From Otatea glauca (Eukaryota; Streptophyta; Magnoliopsida; Poales; Poaceae): a stretch of 64,000 nt of DNA. The DNA lies in NCBI GenBank assembly GCA_036346275.1, contig CM070715.1, positions 76,185,667 to 76,249,666 of the forward strand. Direction: 5' to 3'. Of the stretch, positions 11,601 through 22,829 are shown in pieces; the first letter of the stretch is position 1, and every line of letters starts with the position of its first letter. A program made the position numbers and the translations under genes. Under the pieces are notes generated by a model that was not told the DNA's origin, made no database searches, and saw nothing but the letters and a program-made list of their open reading frames with translations.

Positions 11601-12569
11601 GGCAGATAATCCAACAGATGTTGTGGACAAAGATGATATGCAGGTTCCAACAGATGTTGTGGACAAAGATGATACGCAGGCAGCTAATGATCATGTGGAT
11701 GCTGCTGATAAACAAGCTGAGAAGGATGCTGCTGACATTTCTAAGGCTCTCATGTCTCGCAAGCAGAGGGGCCTTCTTGAAGCAATTGAGGTATGTTACC
11801 ACGTTTCCTCCATGTTATACTAGATGGCACTACTGTTAATGCCTTGCTTGCTCATTCAGAATTTTATAGTGAGTGGTTTTCAAGGAGAGATCTCAACTTC
11901 TTTTTTCTTGGGGTCAAAATTTGCTGACTTTTATCACCTATTTCTGCGTGAGTGTTAAAATGAGGACTAGTCTTTAAATACAATAATAACAAATGGTATC
12001 TTAGCCACCGGATCCAAGTTGATGGCTCAGACCACCACTTAAAACCACCGAGACATTTCAAAATACCCCTGAATGAATCCATTTTGCACTTGTCCCCTTC
12101 CACCTTCAGGTGACATGCGCAAATCACCTTGATCTACACCATTTAAATTGGGTCCAGCGGCTGTGATTTGAGTTCTTATTATCCCAAGAAAGTTTGTCGC
12201 CCACAGCTAATACTCCCTTTCCATTTGATGTTTCTCTACGTGTGCATCATTGTAGATTCATTCTTGGATAAGTATGTTGTAAATTCTTTGCCACAGTTGC
12301 CCTTTTTATTTAGGAATATCTATATTTTTGCAACCATTTACTTGCGAACCTTTCATCATGGATACTAGCTTGTGTTTTCTTATACTGTATCTACCTGCCT
12401 TGTTTCCTTTGAATGATAGTAGCATCTGCCTTCCGGATGGCCTTTGAGATAACTAATCATTTACACTTTGCAATCGCAGATTAACAAGGATAGGAAAAGA
12501 AGCAAAGTTGAATTACTGAAGAAAAGGAAAAAGAACGCTGATTCCAGTGCTTCTGCCAAAGGTCACTGA
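5648..12569 (+). CDS. PES: Pescadillo homolog, 60S ribosome biogenesis factor (14 exons)
   Basis: Exons: 5648-5671, 5762-5847, 6226-6354, 7403-7522, 7613-7738, 8149-8233, 8346-8456, 9457-9550, 9688-9968, 10069-10176, 10391-10512, 11216-11426, 11530-11790 and 12480-12569. All junctions are GT-AG, and the joined frame is open for 615 residues, a normal plant length. The start MPKHYRPP and the following basic stretch are the conserved Pescadillo N-terminus; that domain runs to about residue 290. An acidic linker follows, then a BRCT domain at about 342-430 (exons 9-11). The C-terminal part is charged and ends in a lysine/arginine-rich nuclear-type signal. In known systems PES works with BOP1 and WDR12 in the nucleolus for pre-rRNA processing and 60S maturation. 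The gene looks intact. Two transposon-derived insertions lie in introns 3 and 11, and a 36-bp in-frame duplication in exon 13. Confidence 0.95.
6428..6448. repeat. (TG)n microsatellite in PES intron 3
   Basis: About ten consecutive GT dinucleotides within intron 3 of PES. Likely length-variable among accessions. Confidence 0.85.
6921..7056. mobile_element. 136-bp hAT-type MITE in PES intron 3
   Basis: The element starts CAATGTTCCCCTAGG and ends with the complement of CAGTGTTCCCCTAGG. It is flanked by ACAGCGCT (6913-6920) and ATAGCACT (7057-7064), an 8-bp target duplication with two differences. The interior is full of CCTAGGCG and GCGCCTAGG words and can form a strong hairpin. The 8-bp duplication and CA-start ends fit a non-autonomous hAT. 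Confidence 0.7.
7081..7220. repeat. 70-bp tandem duplication in PES intron 3
   Basis: The block starting GATAATTGCGAGATGGACTA at 7081 recurs at 7151 with about 90 percent identity, including the shared GTAGTTACTTGATTGTCGG. Spacing between copies is 70 bases. It has no coding effect and sits between the MITE at 7056 and exon 4. Confidence 0.85.
10916..11089. mobile_element. 174-bp hAT-type MITE in PES intron 11 (CATAGTTAC family)
   Basis: It begins CATAGTTACTAGAAACACG and ends GGATCCGGTAACTATG, giving inverted ends over the outer nine to ten bases. GTGTAGTT (10908-10915) and GTTTAGTT (11090-11097) form an 8-bp duplication with one mismatch. The interior is rich in CGGTTCG and TTCGGGTTCG words. 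A longer relative lies at 20798-21360. Confidence 0.75.
11611..11682 (+). repeat. 36-bp in-frame tandem duplication in PES exon 13
   Basis: Two adjacent 36-base units (11611-11646 and 11647-11682) encode two copies of a 12-residue acidic unit, PTDVVDKDDMQV and PTDVVDKDDTQA. They differ at only a few bases, which suggests a recent slippage or unequal crossover event. The unit lies in the C-terminal acidic region after the BRCT domain, where length variation is probably tolerated. Confidence 0.9.
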
Positions 12570-13095
12570 TCCTTGTGATTCATCGGCGCCACTTGTATCT
12601 GATTCGATCTTGTATCAGTCCTGGTGTAGCATTGCTTTTGTAGAGATGCTGCCATGATAAGCACATCTGCATACTTCGTAAGCGTGATAAGTAACCTCCT
12701 TTTGATATTTATGTTGTTTTGCATGGGATTCTAAGGATGTACCCAGATACTTAAATAGAAAAGTTTTGATCCGTCTTAAGCGTTCATAATTGTGCTTATC
12801 GCGTTGCTAATATGACTTACGTCTGAATTTATTTATCGGTGCCCTTCCTTGAATGAGAAGCGAAGTATCAGATGGCCCGCAGAGATTGGCCTTGACATCA
12901 AGTAAGTCTAAAACCCAAAATATAGCCTCAACAAAAATCCAATGCACAAATCGTCCTTGGATTGCAACTCTGCAATCGTGCTTGAACAACAAAAACTGAT
13001 CAGATGGAAATGATGCATGGTTTTAGTTTAATACGAGATTTTCTTGTAGAAAATAGATCAATCCCTATGTTGGGAAACAACCGGGGACTGAAAGC
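12570..13095. other. PES 3' untranslated region and flank
   Basis: The first 200 to 250 bases after the PES stop codon are probably its 3' untranslated region. No perfect AATAAA is present, though AT-rich variants are. A 22-base word, from AGAGATTGGC to GACATCAAG near 12885-12905, recurs at 13668-13689 inside the downstream LINE. The segment 12840-13000 may therefore be a small piece of a related LINE 3' region. Confidence 0.45.
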
Positions 13096-15957
13096 TTTTT
13101 TTTTGTACTTACTGTAAACAAGAGTTTTATTGACAGGACAAGCTAGACAAATTGCTAGCTGCCAATTTGATTACAAACTCTAGATAATCTCCGTACCATA
13201 CAAACTGACATTAAGGCTTCAAAGAAGCACTGAGCCTTGCAAGCTCATGTGCTAACGTTACAACTTCTGGGACAAAGAAGCATCAACTCTACTAAAACCA
13301 TCTAACATAAGTCACTTTGTTTCTTTCAAAACAACACCATTGATGCCATTATCTTCTTCTTGTCCATTCAAAGATGTACACAAGCTTAACGTATCGTCCT
13401 CCAGCATCATATGTGGAATCCCCATGTCAAGCACAATTTGCAATGCATTGAGTTTGATAAGCATTTTGATGAAACTGAGGATGGCCTTTTGCAGCCATGA
13501 GCCCATGACCACTTCCCCTCGAGAGTTTCACAAGGCTGCTCACCAACCACCTGTACGGTACCCTCCTCCGGTATATAAGAGCTATTAATGTTAATTTTCC
13601 AATTACCTTCATTTGATGGAAGCCGAGATCTTGCTGAAGCTCGATCCTTCTTTGTTCTTTCCTTGAAGAGATTGGCCTTGACATCAAGAAAGTGGAAATG
13701 AACAGAGGAAATTACCTCCTGGCACCAAATAAATATAATTACCTTGAGCTTAATTTCCTCTAATGTTTCCCAAATCGCTTCAAGAACATGTTGGGCAGAG
13801 GGACATTGCACCGATTTAATTCTCACATCCTCAAGTAGCAACAACCTCCAACAACATTTGGCTGCTTTACATTTAAAGAAAGGATGGTTGCCATCTTCAT
13901 CCAACCCTTGCATAATGGGCATATTGTATCTAGCTTGACACCGCCTTCTACTAACATTCATGTGTATCTGTAAGCTATTGTGGGCAAAACACCATAGAAA
14001 CTGCTTCACTTTGTTTGGAATATGATCCTCCTGAATTCGTTTCCATCCGAAGGCATGTTGGCTTGCAGCTGAACTCTCCACTTGTCTCATTTGCCTTCTT
14101 TGTTCCTGCATAAAAACTTTGTATGTAGTTTTCACATAAAAACGGCCTTTTTTATCATAGAACCAGGCTAAATAATCATCCATAGAGGTCTCAAGGGGAT
14201 AAGCGGATAATATCCTCTTCTTCTGCACAAAAAAGTTTGCTCCAATAAATTTATGTCCCACTTACCTGTAGTAGGATCTATAAGCTCCTTCACTCTATGG
14301 AGCAGACTATTTCCCCTAGCTGAAACAACATATCGTGAACGTTCTCTTGGAAGCCAGTGATCATACCAGATATGAACCTTTGAACCATCATCAATTCTCT
14401 ACACTACACCTTGCTTCAGAAGTTTTATTTATTTTAAAATGCTTCTCCAAGCGTATGACATACCTTCTTTAGACTTAGCTATCAGCACATCACCATCTGG
14501 AAAATATTTTGCTCTCATTGCCTGTGCATAGAAGGAATCTGGACATTGAACAAGCCTCCAACCCTTTCTTGCCATCATAACTATATTGAAGCCATTTAAT
14601 CCTGAAAATTCAGCCCACCCTCCTTCTTGGGTTTCATCAACCTCTCCTTCCCGAGCTAATGAATTTTATGCTCATTATCTTGTTGTGCCCACCAGAATCT
14701 TAATATCATACTTGTAAGTTGATCACAGACAGTCTTGGTAAGATAAAAAACATGACATCGCATAGGTGGGGATTGCTTGCCACTGCCTTAATAAGAATCC
14801 CCTTCCCCGCTTACGAGAGCATTTTCTCCTTACAACCTTGAATTCTTCTCCAAATTCTCTCCTATAAGTACTTGAAGACCTTTGCCTTAGAACGGCTAAT
14901 AAAAATAGGAAGCCCCAAATGCTTCTCATTTAAAGCCTCTCTCTGAATATGTAGCTTCTCTCGAAAAGACTGCTTTATTTGATCAGAGGCATTTGCAGTG
15001 AACATTACAGTGGACTTTTCACAGTTTATAGCTGACTTGAAGCCACCTCATAGATATAACTTGTGCATTTGCTTCATTCACCTTTACCAACAAAAGAGAA
15101 TCATCTGCAAAGAATAAATGTGTCAAACTCAGGGCAGCATGACAAATTTGTACACCCTGAATAGCTCCTCTTTCTTCAGTTGCATACAGAACAATAGAAA
15201 AAGCCTCCACGCAAATTACAAACAGATAAGGAGAAAGAGGTCCCATTAGCGAAGCCCTCTTTGATGAATAATTGTTTCCGTGTAGTCGCCATTAATTTTT
15301 ACTCTATATTTTAATATAGACATGCATTTCATCATTAAATCCACCCATCTACCATTAAACCCAACCTTCCTAAACATTTTCCTTAAAAACGGTCATTCAA
15401 CCCTTTCATACGCTTTACTCATATCTAGCTTAACAGCTGCATAGCTTGCCCAGCTTATTCTCTTATTATGAAGATAGCGAGTAGCCTCATAATCAATAAG
15501 AACATTATCAATAATCATTCTCTGGGACACAAATGCACTTTGATTAAGAGAAGTCACATCAGGCAACACACTTTTTAGCCTATTAGCAAGTACCTTACGC
15601 ACCAACTTATATATAACATTGCATAAACTTATTGGTCTAAGGTCTTTCAAAGTTACGGGAGCATTTACCTTCGGTATTAACACGTTGTTTGTATCATTCG
15701 AACCATTAGGCATTACCCCACCATTCTGGACGCCCTAAGCTTCAGCTTTCACATGATCACCAGCCAAATGTCAGAATTTTCTAAAGAAAAGCGCCGTCAT
15801 ACCATTTAGTCCTAGGGCTTTCAGATCTTTTCTTTGATTTAAAGCCACTTCAATCTCCTTGGCTGTGAATTCAGCCGAAAATATCTCATTCATGGATTGT
15901 GTCACGTTTGATTTAAAACCACCTGCATATCCTTGGCTGTGAAAGTTGACCAACTTT
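13096..15957 (-). mobile_element. L1-type LINE, 5'-truncated and decayed
   Basis: Read on the minus strand, a non-LTR reverse transcriptase is visible in pieces. A pre-RT stretch (about 15771-15955) has the usual PGPDGM box degraded to LGLNGM. An RT block (about 15393-15713) has the LRPISLCNVIYKLV and LDMSKAYERVEW-like motifs, and the catalytic FADD box lies near 15088-15102. A zf-RVT domain (about 13700-14260) contains IPNKVKQFLW, and an RNase H-like tail begins NWKIN. The fragments lie in different frames separated by stops. The 3' end is marked by a T-run on the plus strand at 13096-13105 (the poly-A tail) with an AATAAA complement near 13130. The endonuclease domain is absent, as usual for 5'-truncated L1 copies. 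Confidence 0.85.
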
Positions 15958-15958
15958 T

Positions 15959-16195
15959 GGGGCGTTTGGTTTCGAGGGATCACCTCATGTATTGATGAGT
16001 CGGTCCATCATGATATCATTCCATGAAATTTGGTGGGATGGAACCATATCTTATTTTATATTAGCCTTATGTATACGAGGGACGATATAACAACAGATCA
16101 ACTCGTTCTATTTTTTAAACCAAACAAAAAAGTTAGGTACGAAGCTAGATGAGATGGTCCATTCATCGTCTCGTTCATCAAACCAAACAGCTCAT
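15959..16195. repeat. MITE with GCGTTTGGTTT ends between LINE and AdSS pseudogene
   Basis: The left end GGGGCGTTTGGTTTCGAGGG pairs imperfectly with the right end CATCAAACCAAACAGCTC. The interior shows a second inverted block, GGTCCATC against GATGGTCCATTC. Length is about 235 bp with no coding capacity. It abuts the truncated 5' side of the LINE. The target duplication is unclear, so exact borders are uncertain by a few bases. Confidence 0.55.
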
Positions 16196-16542
16196 TCAAC
16201 CGTGTATTCGTGTTTGGGCCAAGACGCGAGGCCCAAACAATTCAGACTTGGTAATTTAGGACGATCGTCCGTTGCTCGTGCCGTTCTCTCCTCTGTCCGT
16301 GGACCCCGCCCCTTTCCTCCTCCTCCCCGCCGCGGCCGCCGGTGCCACCGCGCTTACGCCGGGCGCTGAGGGCGGCCTCCGTGGCCGCCGCCGCAGCGGA
16401 GGAGTCGTCCGCGGCCGTTCGAGGGCGGCCGGAGTCGCTTAGCCAGGTGGCCGGGGTGCTGGGCAAGCAGTGGGGGATGAGGGCAAGGGCAAGCTCGTCG
16501 ACATCTTCGCGCAGCGCTTCGACGTCGTCGCCCGGTGCCAGG

Positions 16543-16562
16543 TCTCTCTCTCTCTCTCTCTC
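16543..16562. repeat. (CT)n microsatellite at AdSS exon 1 donor
   Basis: Ten CT units follow directly on the presumed exon 1 donor site of the adenylosuccinate synthetase pseudogene. Confidence 0.8.
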
Positions 16563-17075
16563 CCCTGTTGCTTGTTGCTTTCCTAACTTAGTCCGTGAAT
16601 TGCTGCTCCTCGAGTTGAGATAGCATCAGGGGCTCACGTAGACGTAAGGTGCGATCTCTGAGAAGAATGCAGTTTGCGGAGGTTGACTCGGGACCAGTTC
16701 TTGAAGGCTGTTTATTTCGGTCACCTTGATGGAGGCCGCCTTTGCGCAGCATTCCAGGTTCTTTGTTCAGCGAGAGCCCCTCTTTGGGCATTGAACATCG
16801 TAATACTATCATGCAGTATGTTGTTAACCATCCGAAGCAGGCATGAGAGTGAAGATGTTATGATAACGAGTTGTTGACTTGTGCTTGGTTTATGAGAAAG
16901 CCATCCCCATCACGTGTCTGTTTTATCGTTGGTCCCCAGTCCTTGAATTGTGTGAAGCTCTTCTCATCGCATCGATCCTATCTCATTGAGAAACGTATGA
17001 TCTGAAAAATAACAACGCCAGACTTTTCTCAATGTAGCCTTCCTGATTTCTCCTCCTTCATCGTATTATTTTGTC

Positions 17076-20000
17076 TGATCTTACGAAGTAAATGTGAGGA
17101 CTGACGAGCACGACGCTCGAGATCATGCAGATAAAGACGAGGCATTTTAGATAGGTTCAAGCCTTCTCCGATTCCTGTGTTCTTGTATTGCTAGAGATTA
17201 CAATGGGATGCATAAGGCTATGGCTACAAAAAGTATGCGCTATCTTGCGCTCTGTTTGCTTATGTGTGTTCATCTCTCTGCACCACTCCTTATAAAGCAT
17301 CAAAGGGGTGGTAGTCGCAGAGGCACCTCGTCAGTTCGTGAATACTGCATGAGATATCCTCTAAGCACGGTCGTTGGACTGTTATCGTCAGAGATAGAGA
17401 TTAGATTCGTGCTGTTATGTCAGAAGATTAGGGCGCATGTCCATGTTTGCACCAAGATTTGGCAAGGGCGGTTAAGATTGTCAGGCTAAGGATTGAGATA
17501 TTGTAGCCGATATCCGGTATGGGAAGATGTCCGAGATTTTGGTTATGGTTGATATTTTAAGGGAAACCGTCCGGATTGAGGCCGATACGGATCATGTTTT
17601 GCAGCGTATTGGAGGAGGACATGATCGGTCGACAGCTATAAAAGATGGTCATGGGCGAGCGAGAAAAAACACACAATCAATCAAACAAATCACATTTACT
17701 CTTTTATTTTCTCGTCGACTAGGAGTAGCTTCTGTAACAAATCGCATTTACTCTTTTATTTTCTCATCGACTAGGACTAGCTTCTGTAATTTAGAATCTT
17801 TGTAATTCGATCTTGATCAATAAAGTTGCGCATCGCCGATTGTTGATCTTCATCAATTACACCGTCAGGTTTGATTTTTCTCCGATTTTGTTCCGCATCG
17901 CCTTCTTCGAAAAAGATCTACCTTTACCATATGATTAGCCCTAATCGGTTAATTAGACCTATCGTTACCCTTTGATTTAATCGGCTTTTTAGCTGTTTAG
18001 ATCCATGCCGATTGTCTCTTGATAGATCGGCTTTGAGCATATCATATATTCATTTTACCGATTGCAGGATCAAATCGGTTGGCACACCTTGATCAAGTGA
18101 ACCCGGTGTTTGTCAGGTGTGTTGTGGACGATTAACCCTCTTCACGTTTTTGGCGCCAACAGTCCCCTTAGACTTGTTGTCAGGGACGACCAGCATTCCC
18201 TTTGAGATGTTGATCGTCGGCTTCTTGTCCTTGGACTTGTTCTTGGGCTTGCTGGATCGCCTCTCTTTTTTCTTGTGGGATTGTGTTTCAAACCTAAGTG
18301 AATTGCCAAATGAACTGACTTAGTGTTTAATGCGGCTCTTGTCGCATGCGATGCAGGTCGTTTTCTTTTCTAGGGCGGTGGTAGGTGCCCTGGAAGTTGG
18401 CTAGCAACCGATCACAAAGATGTTGCTAGGTGTAGATCGACCCGTGTCGTTGGTTTAATAACCATGACTGAGCAGACCCTTCAAGCATAGTTGGAAAGTA
18501 GTTGGACATCACATGTTCGCCTCCTATCACTTCTCGGATAGCTATGGTGTCGATCTAGAGAAATTCAAGAGGATTTGAGTTTGACTCCCATCGAATTTCT
18601 CCATATTCGCTGGTCGAAATTTGTCTGGCCAACGGATTGCTTGGAGGTCAGATGAGAAAGCCTGACCACCGATGGTGGGTTCATAACACCTCCTTTGTGA
18701 AAAGGTGGGGTCGCATTCCTGGGGTGATATCGACTACACTCGGAGTAGTTCCAGTATGGCTACCAGAACATTCTCGCTTGTAACGCTTACAAATAGTAAT
18801 CCTGTCATTATAAATCTCATTGTCTACATCTTTCTTCCCGTGATTGATCTATAGGAGTATAGTAAGAAGCATAATGTGCTCAAACTCAGAGAGAATGAAC
18901 CTGCTGTTAGTAGTAAGTAGATTCTTTCCCGGCTATCCATCCTCCCCCTAACATCCCGTCTGAGCAATTAATCCCTCCAGAATTTATTCCGTGCAGAAAC
19001 CTGCTTTGCTTCCTTCTTACTTTTTCGGACACGCTGCATAGTGGTCTAGAGACGCTGAGCAATTTCTTGCACAAAAACATCATATCCTAGTGCCTTTGCG
19101 AGCTCCTGGTTTGGGTTATCAAGCAGGTCATTTATGTGTTTCAAGTCTCAAGAGGTTACCACTGATATTGTACTCGACTGGGTAGTCTAACCTGGGCCTC
19201 GATTCTTTTTGCAGTTTCAGGATCATCTATATCTGTATCTAGAGGTGCGTCCCTGGGTAGAGTATGGTCAACTCTAGGACGTTGGGGATGCTCATCAACG
19301 TTGAGATCTCCATTGTGGTTGGAGGTATCTTGGTCATCCTCACCAGCCCTCGGAGGGCGTAGAGTGCGGGTAGCATCTTAGAGCCTTCGCGCGAAGTGTT
19401 ATTGAGATCATCATGGATGACGAAGACCACCTGGGACTGCTCGTGGTCGAGTTCTCAGAACTCGAGAAGTAATCGAAAGACAATGCCTCACCACTTGGAG
19501 CAACCCTTGTCAGAAGGGGTATTCCGGGTTATAACCATCTTCGGCCGCTCCATTGGCGGATGAATGCGGATCCTCTGCATGTAGGGTCGAATGTGGACAC
19601 TATTGACCCTATAGGCAGTGCTGGTGTTGATAACCGTAGGGTTGCAGTCACCAGGTGACAATGAAGACTCGGAGAAGTGCGTTCTAGGACTTCATACAGA
19701 AGGTCTACCATCGACTGGCGTGCCTAAGTGCTCGGAGGCAGTGGCCTCAAAGCGGGTAGAGCCCTCAGGGGGCAAATGTTGGTTTTGGCCGCTTGGGCCC
19801 TCACACTCTAGGGGTTCTGGTTCCCTGTCTGGATGTAGCGATGATGGCAGTGGCATAACCACACCTTCGTCTGGCCGGAGAAACGACTTCTGGTGCTTGA
19901 AGGTGCATCTTAGGAATGGGTATTCCCCTCCGATGAGAATACGCTCTGCTCGTGTTCATTGAAGCAGGCATCCATGTCGATCCTTGCGTAATCCACGAGG

Positions 20001-20522
20001 TTGAACCAATTCTCCTCGTTCCACTCATTTGCCATAAACGCATGAGGGCCGATGGGAACTAGAACTTCACCGTCTGTCCCCATGGTCGGCACCAGCTCTG
20101 GGTGAATTACCACCGATCTTACGAAGTAAATGTGAGGAACACGACACTCGAGATCACGCAGGAAGAGGCAGGGTGTTTTAGAAAGGTTTAGGCCTTCTTT
20201 GGAGAGAATAATAACCATACTTCCTGTGTTCTTGTATTGCTAGAGATTACAATGGGGCACACAAGGCTATGACTACAAAAATAATGTGGCTATCTCACAC
20301 TTCATATGTTTCTGTGTGTTCTCCATCTCCTAGCACTACTCCTTATAAAGCATCGAAGGGATGGCAGTTGTAGCCCGTAGGGAGGCACCTCGTTAGTTCG
20401 TGAATCCTGCATGTGATCTTCAGGTATTGTCAGCGAGACATCCTCTAAGCATGATTGTCGAATGGTTATTGTCAGAGATAGAGATTAGATTCGTGCGGTT
20501 ATGTTAGAGAGATAAGGACACA
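17076..20522 (-). mobile_element. Ty3/gypsy relic with two LTR-like direct repeats
   Basis: Two direct repeats, 17076-17437 and about 20112-20522, share long identical words such as TGTTCTTGTATTGCTAGAGA and GATAGAGATTAGATTCGTGC. They are read as its LTRs. Between them, on the minus strand, a gypsy gag relic is recognisable near 18330-18780: it shows RWPDKFRPANMEKFDGS-like and CDRLLANFQGTYHRP-like stretches in several frames. Next to the left repeat the minus strand reads AAGGGGAC, a likely polypurine tract interrupted by a later solo LTR. No pol region remains, so this is a heavily deleted copy lying within the former intron 1 of the AdSS pseudogene. Confidence 0.65.
17444..18161 (+). mobile_element. 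Solo LTR (same family as the gypsy element at 45.3 kb)
   Basis: The segment runs from TGTTTGCACCAAGATTTGGC to TTTTTGGCGCCAACA, 718 bases, with TG and CA ends. It resembles the LTR at 45300-46190 in both ends and in an internal block that includes GATCAATAAAGTTG and GCATCGCCGATTGTTG. It has a TATAAAAG box near 17638 and an AATAAA signal near 17819. The flanks GTCCA and GTCCC form a 5-bp duplication with one mismatch. No internal retroelement sequence follows it, so it is a solo LTR inserted into the polypurine-tract side of the older gypsy relic. Confidence 0.7.
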
Positions 20523-20797
20523 CGTTCCCTTTTAACTATCGTATATGTTGGATTAGGGTGGATTTAATATCCAGTCGGAGGATAGGATCCACATCTCATT
20601 ACAAACCCTTGTGACTAGGGGGTTTTCGATACTCGGCTTGGGGTGCTTGAAGGAACTATCGGAGCGAATCTCTATCTGACAGTTATTGCGGACATTAAGT
20701 TTGTTTATGAAGGATTATTTAATCCTCATCACATTTACTTCTCACTGTTGCCAATGCCAAACATGAATGCTTCTTTGGTTCTGTTGATGGTTTTAGC

Positions 20798-21360
20798 CAT
20801 AGTTACCGGATTCGCGCAAACTATCATCAAACCCTGATCTTGATCGCGCAAACCAGATCGGGGTTTGAACGCAATCTGAGTCGTGATTATTCGTGGTCTG
20901 GTTCGTGGCAGGATGGCGAACCCAAAACATTGATAATCAAAGAGAGAAGGGAGAAGAGCATGGCAGAAGGGAAGGATTCCGTCACCTCCGTCGCCATCGC
21001 TGCTCGATCATGTTATCGCCGTCGCTGCTAGAGCGGTTGTGTCGCTGTCGAGTCGCCATCGTGGCCGTTGTTGGGATGGCGGCACGGGCGAGGAATCGTT
21101 TGCACTGTGAGCATTGGACCCTGGGAGGTTGACTTAGGGCACCATCACCATTATGGGCTGGTTGGGCCGACCATGACCAGCCCAAGGCCTCATCTTTTTT
21201 TTTATTTCCTTTTTGTTATCGAGCTAGGATCTTCTGTAGCTGTTTGCTTTGTGTTTGTAACGCCATGAATTCTACATTGCCTAACGAACCCTACTTTTAC
21301 GAAGTGACGAACTGCGAACCCGAATCCCGAACTCGACGAACCGTGAATCAGGTAACTATG
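20798..21360. mobile_element. 563-bp hAT-type non-autonomous element (CATAGTTAC family)
   Basis: It starts CATAGTTACCGGATTCGCG and ends GTGAATCAGGTAACTATG. The flanks GTTTTAGC (20790-20797) and GTTTCAGC (21361-21368) are an 8-bp duplication with one mismatch. The inverted ends match the 174-bp copy in PES intron 11. The interior at 20940-21130 is GC-rich with short repeats (CGTCGCC and similar) and may be captured host DNA, but no domain is recognisable. Confidence 0.75.
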
Positions 21361-22029
21361 GTTTCAGCACATCTCAGTGATTTTCCTTGCATTTTCGGTA
21401 CCTGAATAAATTATGCATGCATCAATACATTATCATAATTTTCCTATGGATAAAAGAAAAGGTATGGATAGTTAAATAATTCTAAGCTTCAATTTAATAT
21501 CAGTGAAAGGTATAATTTTGTGTGTATGTCCCAATTGTTCTACATCCAGTGGAGATATACTTTCAAAATGTTCATTTTTTTTGGAGCTCTGTTCATCTAA
21601 GTAAAATGGGATCATGCTACTTCTGTTTGCTGAAAATGGCGATAACCTCCTGCAGTCCGCTAGTCAAAGTAGTTAATAGCAACAACAACATCTACCAATT
21701 GAAGTTTTTGTTTCTATTACAATGGTTTTGTTTTTGACATACAACTCCTTTTGGCTAAAACATGATCATGCTCCTTTATGAGAAACCTTGGTTATATAGA
21801 TTTCACTTAACCTACTATTGTTTCTGAATGGCTGTACTTTTCTAGGATTATTTATACTTTTTTTGAGGACTTCTGCATGGTTATTTAAAGTTCGGTTTAT
21901 TCGGAGGCTATATTACTAGACTTACTTTCTTGAAAATATTTTATTGTGCATGTTTACCTTTTCACTTGTAGGATGTTTTATGTTACTTCTTAGGGTGGAG
22001 TTAATGCTGGACATACCATATATAATTCT

Positions 22030-22145
22030 AATACAAGTTGCACAAATCTTGAAGCAAGCGAAGGGGTAAGTAATCTCCATCTACCCTTCATTCATGCTTT
22101 AATATTTGTGCAACTGTAAAAAAGAAAAGCATTGAACCACCTCTC
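22030..22145. repeat. Filler block in AdSS pseudogene, copy of 37.44-37.57 kb
   Basis: About 116 bases between the YNS codons and the ILVEGG codons of the AdSS pseudogene match 37444-37566 closely. They share GTTGCACAAATCTTG, AAGCGAAGGGGTAAGTAATC and TTTAATATTTGTGCAACTGT. The block has no counterpart in adenylosuccinate synthetase and sits exactly where about 200 codons are missing. Confidence 0.8.
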
Positions 22146-22626
22146 AAATATTGGTTGAAGGTGGTCAAGCAACCATGTTAGACATTGACTTCGGTACTTA
22201 TCCATTTGTTACTTCCTCAAGTCCCTCAGCTGGTGGAATTTGTACTGGTCTTGGTATTGCTCCAAGAAGCATCGATGATCTCATTGGAGTGGTTGGTTCA
22301 ATTATCTTTGAACTGCTTCATATTTCTTATTTCCCTTCCCTCCTGAACCTAAAACTTCTATGTGCAGGTAAAAGCTTACACAACCAGGGTGGGATCTGGC
22401 CCATTCCCAACATAGCTGTTGGGTAAGACTGGTGATTTGCTTCACGCTTCTGGAATGGAATTCGGGACTACTACAGGTCGGCCCAGGTGTTGTGGCTTTC
22501 TTGATATAGTTGCACTCAAATACTGCTGCCAAATCAGTGGTTTCTCATCTCTAAATCTGACCAAACTCGATGTGTTAACGGGACTCAAGGAAGTTAAGCT
22601 GGGCATTTCGTACTATACCGACTCTA

Positions 22627-22829
22627 AAAGCTGATTCTAAATTGTGGTTGTAGAGAAGCTGATTCTCTAAAAGCTGGAATCCAAAAGCACATATGAAGTG
22701 GATTGTGTATTCTAGTGTATATGGGTAGGCTGGATTGTGAGAATCGATTCCTAGAATCGGGCTATTTGTTTTTTATTCTACTTTTGAGGCCAGAATCCAG
22801 AATCAAAAGCAAAAACAAACACGCTCTGA
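22627..22829. repeat. MITE remnant inside AdSS pseudogene exon
   Basis: The coding sequence ISYYTDS stops at about 22626 and resumes at about 22830 with EDGKTIKSFLADLD, so roughly 200 bases are inserted. The insert has AGAAGCTGATTCTC words and ends AATCAAAAGCAAAAACAAAC followed by ACGCT, a familiar MITE end in grasses. The left end lacks the matching inverted copy, so the element is truncated. CTC occurs at both borders as a possible 3-bp duplication. Confidence 0.6.

Noticed and set aside
13407..14261. A host gene of 284 codons on the minus strand
   Set aside because: It contains the zf-RVT domain and RNase H-like tail in line with upstream RT fragments, so it is LINE sequence.
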